Below are positions 9,581 to 18,037 of a DNA stretch of 64,000 nt, piece after piece. The translations under genes were made by a program, and so were the position numbers. The notes below the pieces were generated by a model that was not told the origin of the DNA, ran no database searches, and saw only the letters and a program-made list of their open reading frames with translations. The stretch covers positions 1 to 64,000 of the forward strand of contig NZ_AJTN02000153.1 in assembly GCF_000305495.1 (NCBI RefSeq). The letters run 5' to 3'. Each line of letters starts with the position of its first letter. Positions within the stretch are counted from its first letter, which is position 1. Source of the DNA: Peribacillus psychrosaccharolyticus ATCC 23296 (lineage in GTDB: Bacteria > Bacillota > Bacilli > Bacillales > DSM-1321).

Positions 9581-10282
9581 TTAGGCTCCTGTGCGGAGGA
9601 TGCTTTTCATCCATTCAATAATGGATTTACCTTGAGTGGCATGGATCACTTCGACAGGTTCCTTTGCGATGATTGATCCATTCTTAATGATGGCGACTTC
9701 ATCGAGGAGCGTCTCTACTTCATCAATTTCGTGTGTGGTCAGAATGACGATTTGGTGTTCGTAATCGATAAAGGAAAGTAAACTTTTCACAATGGCTTCA
9801 CGGACCATTTGATCGAGTCCGGAAAACGGCTCATCAAGCAGTACGACCGGAGTCTCACGGGCCAGCGCTAGAACGAGTCGTAAACGGCCGCGGTATCCCT
9901 TTGATAATGCCTGTATCCGTTTCGTACGATCAAGCTTCATCATCTCGAGCATTTTAGCAGCTTTATCAGCGTTAAAATCGGCAAACTGTGATTCATAATA
10001 ATGAAGCATTTCATCAACTGTATACATCGGATAAAAGAAATCAAGCTCCGTCATATACGAAACGCTTTTCGCAATCCGTCGTGTCACGCTTTCCTGCATG
10101 ACCATGACTTCCCCAGAATCAGGTTTAACGAGACCAGCAATCAGCTTCAAGGTTGTCGACTTTCCACTCCCATTCTCACCAATTAAACCATAAATTTTCC
10201 CTGGTTCAAACGTAATAGACACGTCCGTTAAAGCAGCCAGACTACCATATTTCTTACTAACATTCCTTAACTCCACTGTCAT
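9581..10282 (-). CDS. ABC transporter ATP-binding protein (YtrB-like)
   Basis: A 233-residue ABC ATPase. Walker A is GENGSGKST (residues ~36-44), the signature is degenerate (LSKGYRGRLRLVLALA) and Walker B is PVVLLDEPFSGLD, followed by the TTHEIDE switch histidine. It overlaps the GntR gene by one base and is the third gene of a permease-GntR-ATPase operon. This class (YtrB/EcsA-like) pairs with a small membrane protein in export or cell-envelope stress pumps, and the related B. subtilis ytr operon is induced by cell-wall antibiotics. The substrate cannot be told from sequence. Confidence 0.88.
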   Translation of the reverse strand: MTVELRNVSKKYGSLAALTDVSITFEPGKIYGLIGENGSGKSTTLKLIAGLVKPDSGEVMVMQESVTRRIAKSVSYMTELDFFYPMYTVDEMLHYYESQFADFNADKAAKMLEMMKLDRTKRIQALSKGYRGRLRLVLALARETPVVLLDEPFSGLDQMVREAIVKSLLSFIDYEHQIVILTTHEIDEVETLLDEVAIIKNGSIIAKEPVEVIHATQGKSIIEWMKSILRTGA

Positions 10283-10659
10283 TACACTTCACCCTCTCGT
10301 TTCGAAAAAAACTGCTGCAGCCCCTCAAGCATTTCGTCGTTAGTCAAACCAATTTCATTCATACTTTCCACAAATTCTTCAACGATTCCCGTTTTGATTT
10401 TATTTCGTAATTCAACAACCACTGCTGGATCATTCTTTACATAGGTTCCCTGGCCCCTTTTCGTTTCCACCATTCCATCCCTCTCCATCTCCGTATAAGT
10501 CCGTTGAATTGTATTCGGATTAACCCCCATTTGCACCGCCATATCGCGAACCGACGGCAATTTTTCCCCATGTTTAATTTCACCACGGACAATGGAAAAG
10601 TAAATACGATCCACTACTTGTAGATAAATCGGCTTTGATGCATGAAATTCATCTGGCAT
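10282..10659 (-). CDS. GntR-family regulator, YtrA subfamily
   Basis: A 125-residue repressor: an N-terminal winged helix (HASKPIYLQVVDRIYFSIVRGEIKHGEKLPSVRDMAVQMGVNPNTIQRTYTEME) with a very short C-terminal dimerisation arm and no effector domain, the hallmark of the YtrA subfamily. It is the middle gene of the operon, 2 bp after the permease gene. It probably autoregulates through the inverted repeat at 11464-11489 in front of the permease gene. Confidence 0.9.
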   Translation of the reverse strand: MPDEFHASKPIYLQVVDRIYFSIVRGEIKHGEKLPSVRDMAVQMGVNPNTIQRTYTEMERDGMVETKRGQGTYVKNDPAVVVELRNKIKTGIVEEFVESMNEIGLTNDEMLEGLQQFFSKREGEV

Positions 10660-10661
10660 TT

Positions 10662-11441
10662 TTACACCTCAAGCTTTCTATCAAATACCCAGCAAGCAAG
10701 ATAAAACAAGCCGACAACAAATAAAGTATCGATTGAGAATGTCAGCAGAGAAAAATCGATAACTTCTCCTGCTAACGAAAATTCATCCGTATCTACACTA
10801 AACGAATTAAATTGAAAAATAGTCACCCTGGCAATTTCATCTAAGGCTTGGTACAGAGCCGTATCTTGGAAAAAGTTTAATAAAAAATTAATACCGAAAA
10901 ATAATATAGTAATAATCAGCCAACGGACATTTTTTATTTGAGGAAATTTCACTAAAGCATGATAGATCACCCACAGCAGCAGGCATTCTACAGCCAAAAA
11001 TAAACTAAAAATTGTAATGACGCCCAAAACGGTTCCTAACTCAAAGATTCCATATCCCTGCATCTGTTCGTTTGATAGCATCGAAGAAGAATTCATAAGC
11101 GCGAAGACGAGAACCACCGCTGAAAATAGTAAGGAAATCAAATGCAGTCCGAGTCCAGTTAGCAGCTTTGATCCGAGCAGAAGCATAGACGATTGAGGAT
11201 TATGAAGCCAGAGCTGTGATTTCCCTTCGACATTAAGAAGTGTCAGCAACATGACCGGTACCATTAAAATATGAATCAGCAGTAAGGGAATAATCCCAAC
11301 AAACATGATTCCAGGCACCTGGTAGTGGTTGCCCAGCAGGTACGTTATCAATACTAAAACCATTTGCAGCAGCAAAAGCCAAACCAGCGATTTCCTCCCT
11401 AGTTTCCACTCCTTCTTCATCAATCCCAAAAATGGCTTCAT
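10662..11441 (-). CDS. ABC transporter membrane protein of the YtrA-type operon
   Basis: A 259-residue protein with about six hydrophobic spans (for example KSLVWLLLLQMVLVLITYLLG and VGIIPLLLIHILMVPVMLLTLL). Its soluble N-terminus, MKPFLGLMKKEWKLGRKS, is typical of ABC-2-like permeases that interact with a single ATPase. The start at 11441 is set by GGAAGGGG upstream, although the frame extends to 11459. It is the first gene of the operon with the GntR regulator and ATPase downstream, and presumably forms the transport channel with that ATPase. Confidence 0.82.
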   Translation of the reverse strand: MKPFLGLMKKEWKLGRKSLVWLLLLQMVLVLITYLLGNHYQVPGIMFVGIIPLLLIHILMVPVMLLTLLNVEGKSQLWLHNPQSSMLLLGSKLLTGLGLHLISLLFSAVVLVFALMNSSSMLSNEQMQGYGIFELGTVLGVITIFSLFLAVECLLLWVIYHALVKFPQIKNVRWLIITILFFGINFLLNFFQDTALYQALDEIARVTIFQFNSFSVDTDEFSLAGEVIDFSLLTFSIDTLFVVGLFYLACWVFDRKLEV

Positions 11442-11463
11442 ACAGCCAACCCCTTCCAAATAT

Positions 11464-11489
11464 TAGTGTTCTAGTGATATAGTACACTA
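11464..11489 (-). promoter_or_regulatory. Candidate YtrA-type operator overlapping the operon promoter
   Basis: Inverted repeat TAGTGT-N14-ACACTA, 26 bp in all. On the minus strand a -35-like TTGCAC (around 11504-11509) is followed 18 bp later by TACTAT inside the repeat, so a bound repressor would cover the -10 region. Similar AGTGT/ACACT half-sites are expected for YtrA-type regulators. The link to the GntR gene downstream is inferred. Confidence 0.55.
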
Positions 11490-11531
11490 AAACGATAAAA
11501 GTGTGCAATACCTTTTTAAATAATATTCTAA

Positions 11532-11591
11532 AAAGAACAAATTCGGATTCCATCCAGTAAAACTCCATATCTTTTTCCGAATTTGTTCTTT
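11532..11591. promoter_or_regulatory. 16-bp perfect inverted repeat before the LCP gene
   Basis: AAAGAACAAATTCGGA at 11532-11547 is repeated in inverted form at 11576-11591 with a 28-nt spacer. The right arm runs directly into a TATAAT hexamer (11591-11596) about 30 bp upstream of the LCP start, so the right arm covers the promoter spacer. It may be a two-site operator or an RNA hairpin. No T tract follows. Confidence 0.5.
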
Positions 11592-11627
11592 ATAATGAAG
11601 TTATTATAAATAGAAAGTGGGATCGTA

Positions 11628-12551
11628 ATGGATAAACGAAAAAAGAAACATCCTTGGCTCAAATTTTTTGGGTTTGTTGTCTTATTTTTTATTCTTGTTG
11701 CAGGCGGCTTAGCTTATTATGTCTATCATTCTCTTACAAGTACGGTAGCCACAATGCATACTCCTATTAATCGTGAAATTTCAGAAAAACGTGTAGAACC
11801 AGTCTCCTTACAAAAACAGCAGCCATTTTCAGTTCTATTGCTGGGTGTGGATGAACGAGAAGGAGATCGCGGCCGCTCAGATACCATGATCGTCATGGCC
11901 GTAAATCCGAATCTAAATACAACCAAACTTCTCAGTATCCCTCGTGATACACGGACAGATATTATTGGCAAAGGCACCGTTGATAAAATCAATCACGCTT
12001 GGGCTTTTGGTGGTGCAGAAATGTCAATGGACACGGTTGAGCATTTTCTCGATATCCCTATTGACTATTATGTAAAGGTAAATATGGAAAGCTTTAAAGA
12101 TATTGTCGATGCAGTTGGCGGTGTGACAGTTGAGAATTCGGCTGCTTTTACCAATGGAGATCAAAAATTCCCGGCTGGAACGCTTACGTTAAATGGAAAA
12201 GAAGCACTTAGCTATTCGCGTGAACGACATTCCGATCCAAACGGTGATTTTGGTCGACAAGAACGTCAGCGTCAGATCATTCAAGCCGTCCTCCAGAAAG
12301 GCGCAAGTATTTCATCTGTCGCTAATTTCAGCGATATTCTTTCTGCGCTCAGTAAAAATATACAAACCAACCTTGAGTTTGACCAAATGGTAGACATCCA
12401 ATCCAATTACCGCTCTGCAACCAAATCAATCGTACAAAGCACGATTAAAGAAACAGGGCAAAAAATAAACGGCGTCTACTATGGAATTGTTGACAATACA
12501 GAACTGCAAAATGTTCAAAATGAATTAAAAACCCAGCTAGAAGTTGAATAA
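11628..12551 (+). CDS. LytR-CpsA-Psr (LCP) family cell-wall glycopolymer ligase
   Basis: The 307-residue protein has a short cytoplasmic Lys-rich start, one membrane span (residues ~11-33) and an extracellular LCP domain. Family motifs are visible: LLLGVDEREGDRGRSDTMIV, LLSIPRDTRTDI, KINHAWAFGG and DAVGGVTVENS, with the conserved Asp and Arg residues that bind the polyprenyl pyrophosphate. LCP proteins (TagT/U/V in Bacillus) move teichoic acids or other glycopolymers from undecaprenyl carriers to peptidoglycan. It appears monocistronic. Confidence 0.92.
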   Translation: MDKRKKKHPWLKFFGFVVLFFILVAGGLAYYVYHSLTSTVATMHTPINREISEKRVEPVSLQKQQPFSVLLLGVDEREGDRGRSDTMIVMAVNPNLNTTKLLSIPRDTRTDIIGKGTVDKINHAWAFGGAEMSMDTVEHFLDIPIDYYVKVNMESFKDIVDAVGGVTVENSAAFTNGDQKFPAGTLTLNGKEALSYSRERHSDPNGDFGRQERQRQIIQAVLQKGASISSVANFSDILSALSKNIQTNLEFDQMVDIQSNYRSATKSIVQSTIKETGQKINGVYYGIVDNTELQNVQNELKTQLEVE

Positions 12552-12805
12552 GACCAAAACATTTATTTTCTAGGAAATATTACGCTATATTTCGTCTTTT
12601 TCTTCTATATAAGTGATCATTTTTCTTAGGGGATACGCAATTTGAACCTTGCTTTGACAAATTCCTCATTTCTCTACGAATTTTGTAGTTAATTGATTAG
12701 TTTAATATAGAAGAAAAGGCGGTATTATAGAGTTACATAGTTAAATTACCATTTATGACAGATTTTGTTGATAGATTCATCATTTTTTAAGAAGGGGTGG
12801 GTATA

Positions 12806-12904
12806 TTGAAAATTAAAGCCGGTAGTTGGATCATGCTTACACCACAAGAAAAAATGTTTATCTTACAAGCAATCAGCAAAACAAGAATAGAACAGCTTGC
12901 TTAA
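12806..12904 (+). CDS. Mini-ORF, 32 aa, unknown
   Basis: TTG start after an AAGAAGGGGTGG ribosome binding site. The product is about 32 residues, basic then amphipathic, with PQEKMFILQAISKTRIEQLA as its C-terminus. It is followed 41 bp later by a second mini-ORF with its own good ribosome binding site and then by a strong terminator. No family is recognised. It could be a signalling or regulatory peptide or a leader for the MFS gene downstream. The evidence is only the ribosome binding site and the clustering. Confidence 0.4.
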   Translation: MKIKAGSWIMLTPQEKMFILQAISKTRIEQLA

Positions 12905-12945
12905 CTTCTTACTGTTTGATTATTTAATTGAAAGGTGAGAAGTCC

Positions 12946-12993
12946 ATGCAGAGTTTACATGTCAAAGAAGACAGCCCTCTTGATGGGGCCTAA
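12946..12993 (+). CDS. Mini-ORF, 15 aa, possible leader peptide
   Basis: ATG start preceded by AAAGGTGAGAAGTCC. The product reads MQSLHVKEDSPLDGA. Its stop codon touches the left arm of the terminator at 12993-13033, the geometry expected of a translated leader that controls a terminator hairpin. It lies about 150 bp upstream of the MFS transporter start. This is inference, and chance occurrence of so short a frame is possible. Confidence 0.35.
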   Translation: MQSLHVKEDSPLDGA

Positions 12994-13036
12994 AAAGGAA
13001 CAGCATCCCATAAATTTGGAGCTGTTCCTTTTTGCT
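12993..13036 (+). terminator. Strong terminator before the MFS gene
   Basis: AAAAGGAACAGC (12993-13004) pairs with GCTGTTCCTTTTT (13021-13033) around a 16-nt loop. It either ends the mini-ORF transcript or acts as an attenuator for the MFS gene. Confidence 0.85.
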
Positions 13037-13142
13037 GTGCCAAAAATATTTAGTAATCCGAAATATATATTCTCAATCCATAGCAAATTCAACTTTTTTC
13101 TTGTAAAATAGATTTTGACTAAATACAAGGAGGATTTTACAC

Positions 13143-14336
13143 TTGAGTACACTAACTAAACCAAATCCTCTCAGCACGGATAAAATATGGACACGGGATT
13201 TTGTCTTAATTTGTGTGGCCAACTTTTTCATTTTTTTAGGCTTTCAAATGACCCTGCCGACCATCCCGCTTTTTGTCACACATTTAGGTGGAAGCGAACG
13301 TCTAATCGGCGTTGTTGTTGGGATCTTCACCTTTTCTGCATTACTGCTCAGACCATTTGCCGGCAAACTTCTTGAAAGCAAGGGACGCCGTTTCGTCTTT
13401 CTAATCGGACTTATCATCTATGTCATCTCAGTCGGCTCGTTTGGTTTTATGGGAAGCATGGCATTTCTCTTTGCGATGCGAATTGTTCAAGGAGCAGGCT
13501 GGGGTTTCTCGTCCACTGCCTCTGGGACCATCGCTACTGATCTGATACCAGCAAAAAGGCGTGGTGAAGGAATGGGGTATTACTCCCTTTCCGGAAACCT
13601 TGCACTTGCCATGGGACCATCACTTGGACTACTGCTTGTGGGTGTCGTATCATTTAAAGTTCTCTTTCTCATTTCTGCTGGGTTAGGTCTAGCTGCCTTC
13701 CTTATTGCAACCACACTTCGTTACACGGAAGTTGAAAAGGGTGCGGTAAAAACAACGACCATCAAATTTGATTTTTATGAAAAAACAGCCTTACCCCCGT
13801 CGATATTGTTATTATTTATCACGGTCACCTTTGGTGGTATCGCGACCTTTTTACCGCTATACGCAGCACAAAAAGGCATATCTGGGATTCAGTGGTACTT
13901 TCTGATTTATGCACTGTCACTAATGTCCACTCGTCTATTCGCAGGCAAACTCTACGATAAACATGGACATAAATTCGTCTTTATTCCATCCGTCTTTTTG
14001 ATGATTATCGCCATGTTGCTGCTTGCCTGGCTGCCAAGCAATACCGTCCTTTATACCGCGGCAATCTGTTACGGATTTGGATTCGGATCAGTCAGCCCAG
14101 CCCTACAAGCTTGGTCGATGGAAAAAGCGGCTCGCAACCGTAAAGGAATGGCCAACGCCACCTTCTTCTCCTTCTTCGACCTCGGCGTCGGAATCGGAGC
14201 CATCATATTCGGCCAAATCGCCTATATGTACGGCTATGCCAGCATCTACTGGACCGCCGCAGGCTCCGTCTTCCTATCACTACTGTTTTACCTATACATC
14301 CTAAAGAAAGAACACAAACAAGGAAGCGCATATTGA
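13143..14336 (+). CDS. MFS multidrug-type transporter
   Basis: The 397-residue protein has twelve predicted spans and starts at TTG after CAAGGAGG. The family loop signature is seen between spans 2 and 3 (RPFAGKLLESKGRRFVFLIG), and the motif GLLLVGVVSF-type region follows span 5, as in drug:proton antiporters of the DHA1 group. The substrate cannot be predicted. Its stop codon lies inside the downstream terminator hairpin. Confidence 0.88.
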   Translation: MSTLTKPNPLSTDKIWTRDFVLICVANFFIFLGFQMTLPTIPLFVTHLGGSERLIGVVVGIFTFSALLLRPFAGKLLESKGRRFVFLIGLIIYVISVGSFGFMGSMAFLFAMRIVQGAGWGFSSTASGTIATDLIPAKRRGEGMGYYSLSGNLALAMGPSLGLLLVGVVSFKVLFLISAGLGLAAFLIATTLRYTEVEKGAVKTTTIKFDFYEKTALPPSILLLFITVTFGGIATFLPLYAAQKGISGIQWYFLIYALSLMSTRLFAGKLYDKHGHKFVFIPSVFLMIIAMLLLAWLPSNTVLYTAAICYGFGFGSVSPALQAWSMEKAARNRKGMANATFFSFFDLGVGIGAIIFGQIAYMYGYASIYWTAAGSVFLSLLFYLYILKKEHKQGSAY

Positions 14337-14347
14337 GCGCTTCCTTT
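14321..14347 (+). terminator. Terminator containing the MFS stop codon
   Basis: GGAAGCGC/GCGCTTCC 8-bp stem with a 7-nt loop, then TTTTG. The TGA stop of the MFS gene overlaps the loop and right arm. Confidence 0.85.
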
Positions 14348-14384
14348 TGTTTGGATTTAATCCCATTGAAACGTCAGGGCTCAA

Positions 14385-14610
14385 GAAGCTTCCGCACATA
14401 AAACCAGCTGAAGCGCACACTCTTTGCCACTTTCCGCACACAAATTGACCCCAAGCGCACAAAAACTCCGCATTTCCGCACATAGGCGTCTCCGAGTGAG
14501 ATAAACATCCCAGCAGCCCAGAGTTAAAAGCGTTTTGTTTTGTTAAAATGGGTATCTTTCTCTAGAATGTTTTAGAAATCAAACTTAGATTCTAGTAAAT
14601 GACGCATTTA
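14385..14610 (-). repeat. Dispersed intergenic repeat, locus 1
   Basis: Contains TTCCGCACAT, AAGCGCACA and TTCCGCACACA words at about 20-30-bp intervals, then a ~75-bp module (TATCTTTCTCTAGAATG...TTCTAGTAAATGACGCATTT). The same two modules occur at 24341-24697, 39990-40410 and 49981-50836, here in inverted orientation relative to the last two. It fills most of the space between the MFS and NERD genes. No gene is seen. Confidence 0.8.
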
Positions 14611-14728
14611 GTATGGAGATTCATCCGCACATAAAAAGCGTTCGTACTTAAAAAATCTTCACACGATGCAGGAATTTCGACTTATTCCGGAGAATTTTTA
14701 GATAGAATCATAATAAAGGAGGAATACT

Positions 14729-15689
14729 TTGTTTATCAAACCCATTAAACCGCCGCTTTCCATTCAAGTTTTGGAAGCCCTCGTGCGTCGTCTTTCACCT
14801 AAACACCCACGGATAGACGAGATTAAGGAAGAACTTCGAATTACCAAAGCCGGTTATCGAGGTGAACAATCGCTGGATTACTTTTTAGGTGCCCTTTCTT
14901 CAAAAAAGCATACAATTTTTCATGATCTCCGCTTACCGTATACCCCCAATACTGAACCCTATTACTTTCAAATCGATATCCTGCTCGTTTGCTCAACCCA
15001 TCTTCTTATTTTAGAAGTCAAAAATTATGCAGGTACACTATTCTTCGATCGTGAATTTTCACAACTCATCCAAACAAAAGATAACCTCGAGAAATCATTC
15101 ACTGACCCTATCTCCCAAGTAAAACGGCAGCAAATGCTTTTATTGACCTGGTTAAAAGATCATAAATCCCCACAGGTCCCCGTTGAAATTCTTGTTGTCA
15201 TTTGAAAGTTCACCCGGTTACTCTGATACTAAACAAATCGTATTACATAAAGAAAACCTTTTTCCAAAGTTACAAACAATCGAATCAAAATATAAAACTG
15301 AACATTTCCCACCGAAAGACATTAGAAAACTCTCCAAAATGCTGCTCGCTCAGCACACTCCATCTTACCCAAATCTCCGTGAAAAATATTCGATAACGAC
15401 ACTCGATTTTTTTAAGGGAGTCACTTGCCCTGCTTGCTTTGCTCTACCCATGCTCCGTGAACGCTCTCGCTGGACATGCCCTCAATGTAATCACTTTTCT
15501 ACAGATGCTCATCTTTTCACCTTACATGATTTTGCTATTCTAATAAAATGCAATCCAACAATTTCTGAAATTCAGGACTTTTTGCAATTACCTTCCCGTT
15601 ACATAACATATAGGCTTCTTGCTAAATCTCCTTATCCACGAATTGATTCGAAAAGGTATCAAATTGTTTCCCAAGAGAAACTTTATTAG
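14729..15689 (+). pseudogene. NERD-domain protein, disrupted by one frameshift
   Basis: The first frame (TTG at 14729 after AAAGGAGG) encodes 158 residues with the NERD nuclease-related core (KAGYRGEQSLDYFLGAL, HDLRLPYTPN, FQIDILLVCSTHLLILEVKNYAGTL) and stops at 15203-15205. A second frame then continues in register as ESSPGYSDTKQIVLHKENLFPKLQ to 15689, ending in a zinc-ribbon (CPACFALPMLRERSRWTCPQC) and a C-terminal helical region. The join needs a one-base correction near 15199-15205 (CATTTGAAAG). Intact relatives have one continuous chain, so the gene is either decayed or mis-sequenced. Confidence 0.8.
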
Positions 15690-15802
15690 TTCCACATTAC
15701 TTTTATAGGATAACGTAAAAAGATTGCTATAGACTTACACGATTACTTATTGGTAAGATGTTCAAGCGATATAAACGCTAGAATTTTTTTGGAGTGATGA
15801 AG

Positions 15803-16702
15803 TTGGTTGCAAGAGATTCAGTTGTTCGTAAGGTAGCCGTCATAAGCGTTGCCTTTAACGTACTATTAATGTTAGGCAAACTATTTGTCGGTTATTTTAG
15901 CGATAGTGATGCCGTTTTTGCTGATGGTATTCACTCCGCAGCAGATGTTTTTGCCTCAGTTATTGTTTTATTAGTATTAAAAATAGCCAGCAAACCTGCT
16001 GATGACGAACATCCATACGGCCATGGAAAAGCAGAAATTCTTGTTTCTGCATCTATTGGAATAATATTATTATTAGTGTCCATTTACTTAGTTTATGAAG
16101 CCATAGCGGGCTTTTTCCATCCAGTCAAAGTGCCCGGTTTAATCGCATTATGGACGGCCTTGCTTTCATATGCCATTAAGCATTGGCTATACCGTTACTC
16201 ATTAGCTGTATCAAAAGAACACCGGAGTAACGCGATTAAGGCCATTGCACTCGATCATAAGGCGGATATTCTTGCATCCGTTGCCGCAGCATTAGGTGTT
16301 GTGTTGTCCATTGTTGGAGACAAACTAGACCTGCAATTTCTCCTTTATTCGGATAAAGTAGCTACAATCATTGTCGCCTATCTCATTTTTAAAATAGCAA
16401 AAGAAATGTTGATGGAGTCGTTTGATATCCTACTAGAACGAAATGTGAATAGCGATACCCTTCAGGAATTTGAGAAAGTCGTTCTCAGTTTCGAAGAAGT
16501 ACGAAGGATTGACAGCATCCGAGCCAGAGAATTAGGTGCCTATGTGTTAGTCGACATTAGAATCAGTATTGACTATTTTAAAAATATTCAAGAAGGACAT
16601 GACCTCACACGGGATATCCGCAATCAATTAAAATCAAAGCACGATAATATATCAGAAGTATTAATTCATCTAAACCCCTATTACAAAAATGATCAAGAAT
16701 AA
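15803..16702 (+). CDS. Cation diffusion facilitator (CDF) metal exporter
   Basis: The 299-residue protein has about six membrane spans and a cytoplasmic C-terminal domain. CDF landmarks are present: DGIHSAADVFASVIVLL in span 2 (the D-x2-H...D metal site), HPYGHGKAEILVS after it, and ALDHKADILASVAA in span 5. Such proteins export Zn, Mn, Fe or Co in exchange for protons. GGAG at 15791-15794 is correctly spaced for the TTG at 15803. The ATG at 15797 would leave only 2 nt. A terminator follows. Confidence 0.9.
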   Translation: MVARDSVVRKVAVISVAFNVLLMLGKLFVGYFSDSDAVFADGIHSAADVFASVIVLLVLKIASKPADDEHPYGHGKAEILVSASIGIILLLVSIYLVYEAIAGFFHPVKVPGLIALWTALLSYAIKHWLYRYSLAVSKEHRSNAIKAIALDHKADILASVAAALGVVLSIVGDKLDLQFLLYSDKVATIIVAYLIFKIAKEMLMESFDILLERNVNSDTLQEFEKVVLSFEEVRRIDSIRARELGAYVLVDIRISIDYFKNIQEGHDLTRDIRNQLKSKHDNISEVLIHLNPYYKNDQE

Positions 16703-16705
16703 CGA

Positions 16706-16736
16706 AAAACCGGCGCCTATTAAGCGCCGGTTTTTT
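16706..16736 (+). terminator. Terminator of the CDF gene
   Basis: AAACCGGCGC/GCGCCGGTTT stem with a 7-nt loop followed by TTTTTT. Confidence 0.92.
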
Positions 16737-16918
16737 AAGTTCTAGTAAAACCAAGATATATGAAGTATATTAATTTAATGTAAAAAAATACTTTTCTGAT
16801 TAATCTTGGATCATTATTTTTCTCAAATAAATTAACTGGAAAGTGAATTTGGGTGGTTTTCTTCCCTATTGTTGCATTTTCCGGTCAACTCAGCGTGCAA
16901 ACATACACGTTTAAAACG

Positions 16919-16965
16919 TTGGTATATAAGCGATGACAAGAATCTTGTCATCGCTTATATACCAA
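16919..16965. repeat. 47-bp perfect palindrome upstream of the XRE regulator
   Basis: Two 23-bp arms (TTGGTATATAAGCGATGACA plus AGA, and its inverse) around a single central A. There is no T tract on either side, so it does not look like a terminator. It lies 65 bp before the XRE gene start. The remaining ~290-bp gap holds no recognised gene. It may be a regulator binding site or a remnant of a mobile element. Confidence 0.75.
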
Positions 16966-17029
16966 TGATAGCAATCTTGGCTAGGATTACGTAGAAAAAC
17001 TATAGATAATATATTCGAAAGGAGAAAAC

Positions 17030-17705
17030 ATGATGGAGATTGGTTCAAAGTTAAAAAAAGCTAGATTAGAAAAAAAGCTTACTCAAGAAAATGTTGCAAA
17101 TTTACTAAATCTTTCTCGATCCACTATTTCTAGTTGGGAAGTGGGAAGAAGTTATCCTGATTTAGATAACTTAGTGGCTATTAGTGATTTGTATGATGTT
17201 TCTCTTGATATTCTATTACGAGAGGATGCTAAAATGGTTAAACAACTTTCATTAGATACGAAACAGAAAAAAAGAATTCAAACTTATAATTTCTTTATTA
17301 GTCATTGTCATTATTAGTACAGCAGGCTATCTGTTCATGCTCGAAAAGAGCTATCAAACGGGTTTAGAAATCCCTCTAAATGAAATCGAAATTTCTAATA
17401 TCAAACTTTCAAGCGTTAGCCAAAACGATGCGGATACGGGAATCACTTTGCGGGCAACATCAGAAAATGCATTCTATCGTATAGAGCCTGATAATTTCTT
17501 AGCTTATGTGGATGATGAATCCATTTATCTAATTTTAAATACAATATTTGATCCACTTTCTATTGTAGCCAAAAAAGAAATATCAGAGAGTAACTCTTTC
17601 ATGGCTCCAGACTCATTTTCAAACGAGACAAAAGTTTATTTGATAGAAGATGTCAAGAAAGGAACCATAAAATTAGTAGGTACCATAGGGACTCTTACGA
17701 AGTAA
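17030..17705 (+). pseudogene. XRE-type membrane-bound regulator, frameshifted at an A7 tract
   Basis: Frame one encodes an HTH_3 domain (IGSKLKKARLEKKLTQENVANLLNLSRSTISSWEVGRSYPDL) to about residue 65, then reads off-frame after ACGAAACAG plus seven A and stops at 17315-17317. The frame that continues to 17705 gives LIISLLVIVIISTAGYLFMLEKS, a membrane span, then a 120-residue extracytoplasmic domain. Dropping one A restores a single 224-residue HTH-TM-sensor protein. A terminator follows. Homopolymer error, true decay and programmed slippage are all possible. Confidence 0.78.
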
Positions 17706-17716
17706 TTAAAGAAAAC

Positions 17717-17752
17717 AAAAAGCAGCAGCTAATATCTTAGCTACTGCTTTTT
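17717..17752 (+). terminator. Terminator after the XRE/TM gene
   Basis: AAAAGCAG-C-AGCTAA / TTAGCT-A-CTGCTTTTT stem with one mismatch and a TATC loop. Confidence 0.8.
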
Positions 17753-17805
17753 GTCATTGAAATGTATGGTTATGTTAATTGAGAACTTCTCTCTTTTGAA
17801 GAAGT

Positions 17806-18027
17806 TTATTCTAAAATGTCCTCGTCACTTTTGTATTCTAGAAGGTCTCCGGGCTGACAATCTAAGGCCTTACAAATGGCTTCTAACGTAGTTAGTCGTA
17901 CCGCTTTTGCCTTTCCATTTTTCAGTATAGAAAGGTTAGCCATTGTTATCCCCACCCGCTCCGATAGTTCTGTTACGCTCATTTTTCTTTTAGCCAACAT
18001 TACATCAATATTGATTATTATTGCCAT
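17806..18027 (-). CDS. Small XRE-family regulator (YozG-like)
   Basis: A 73-residue Cro/C1-type HTH protein (MAIIINIDVMLAKRKMSVTELSERVGITMANLSILKNGKAKAVRLTTLEAICKALDCQPGDLLEY), almost the whole chain being the DNA-binding domain. The ATG at 18027 has a GAGGTGA site. It lies 10 bp downstream of a DUF2975 membrane protein gene. This pairing is common in Firmicutes, where the HTH protein is thought to control its membrane partner or be tethered by it. Confidence 0.88.
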   Translation of the reverse strand: MAIIINIDVMLAKRKMSVTELSERVGITMANLSILKNGKAKAVRLTTLEAICKALDCQPGDLLEYKSDEDILE

Positions 18028-18037
18028 GTTAGTCACC

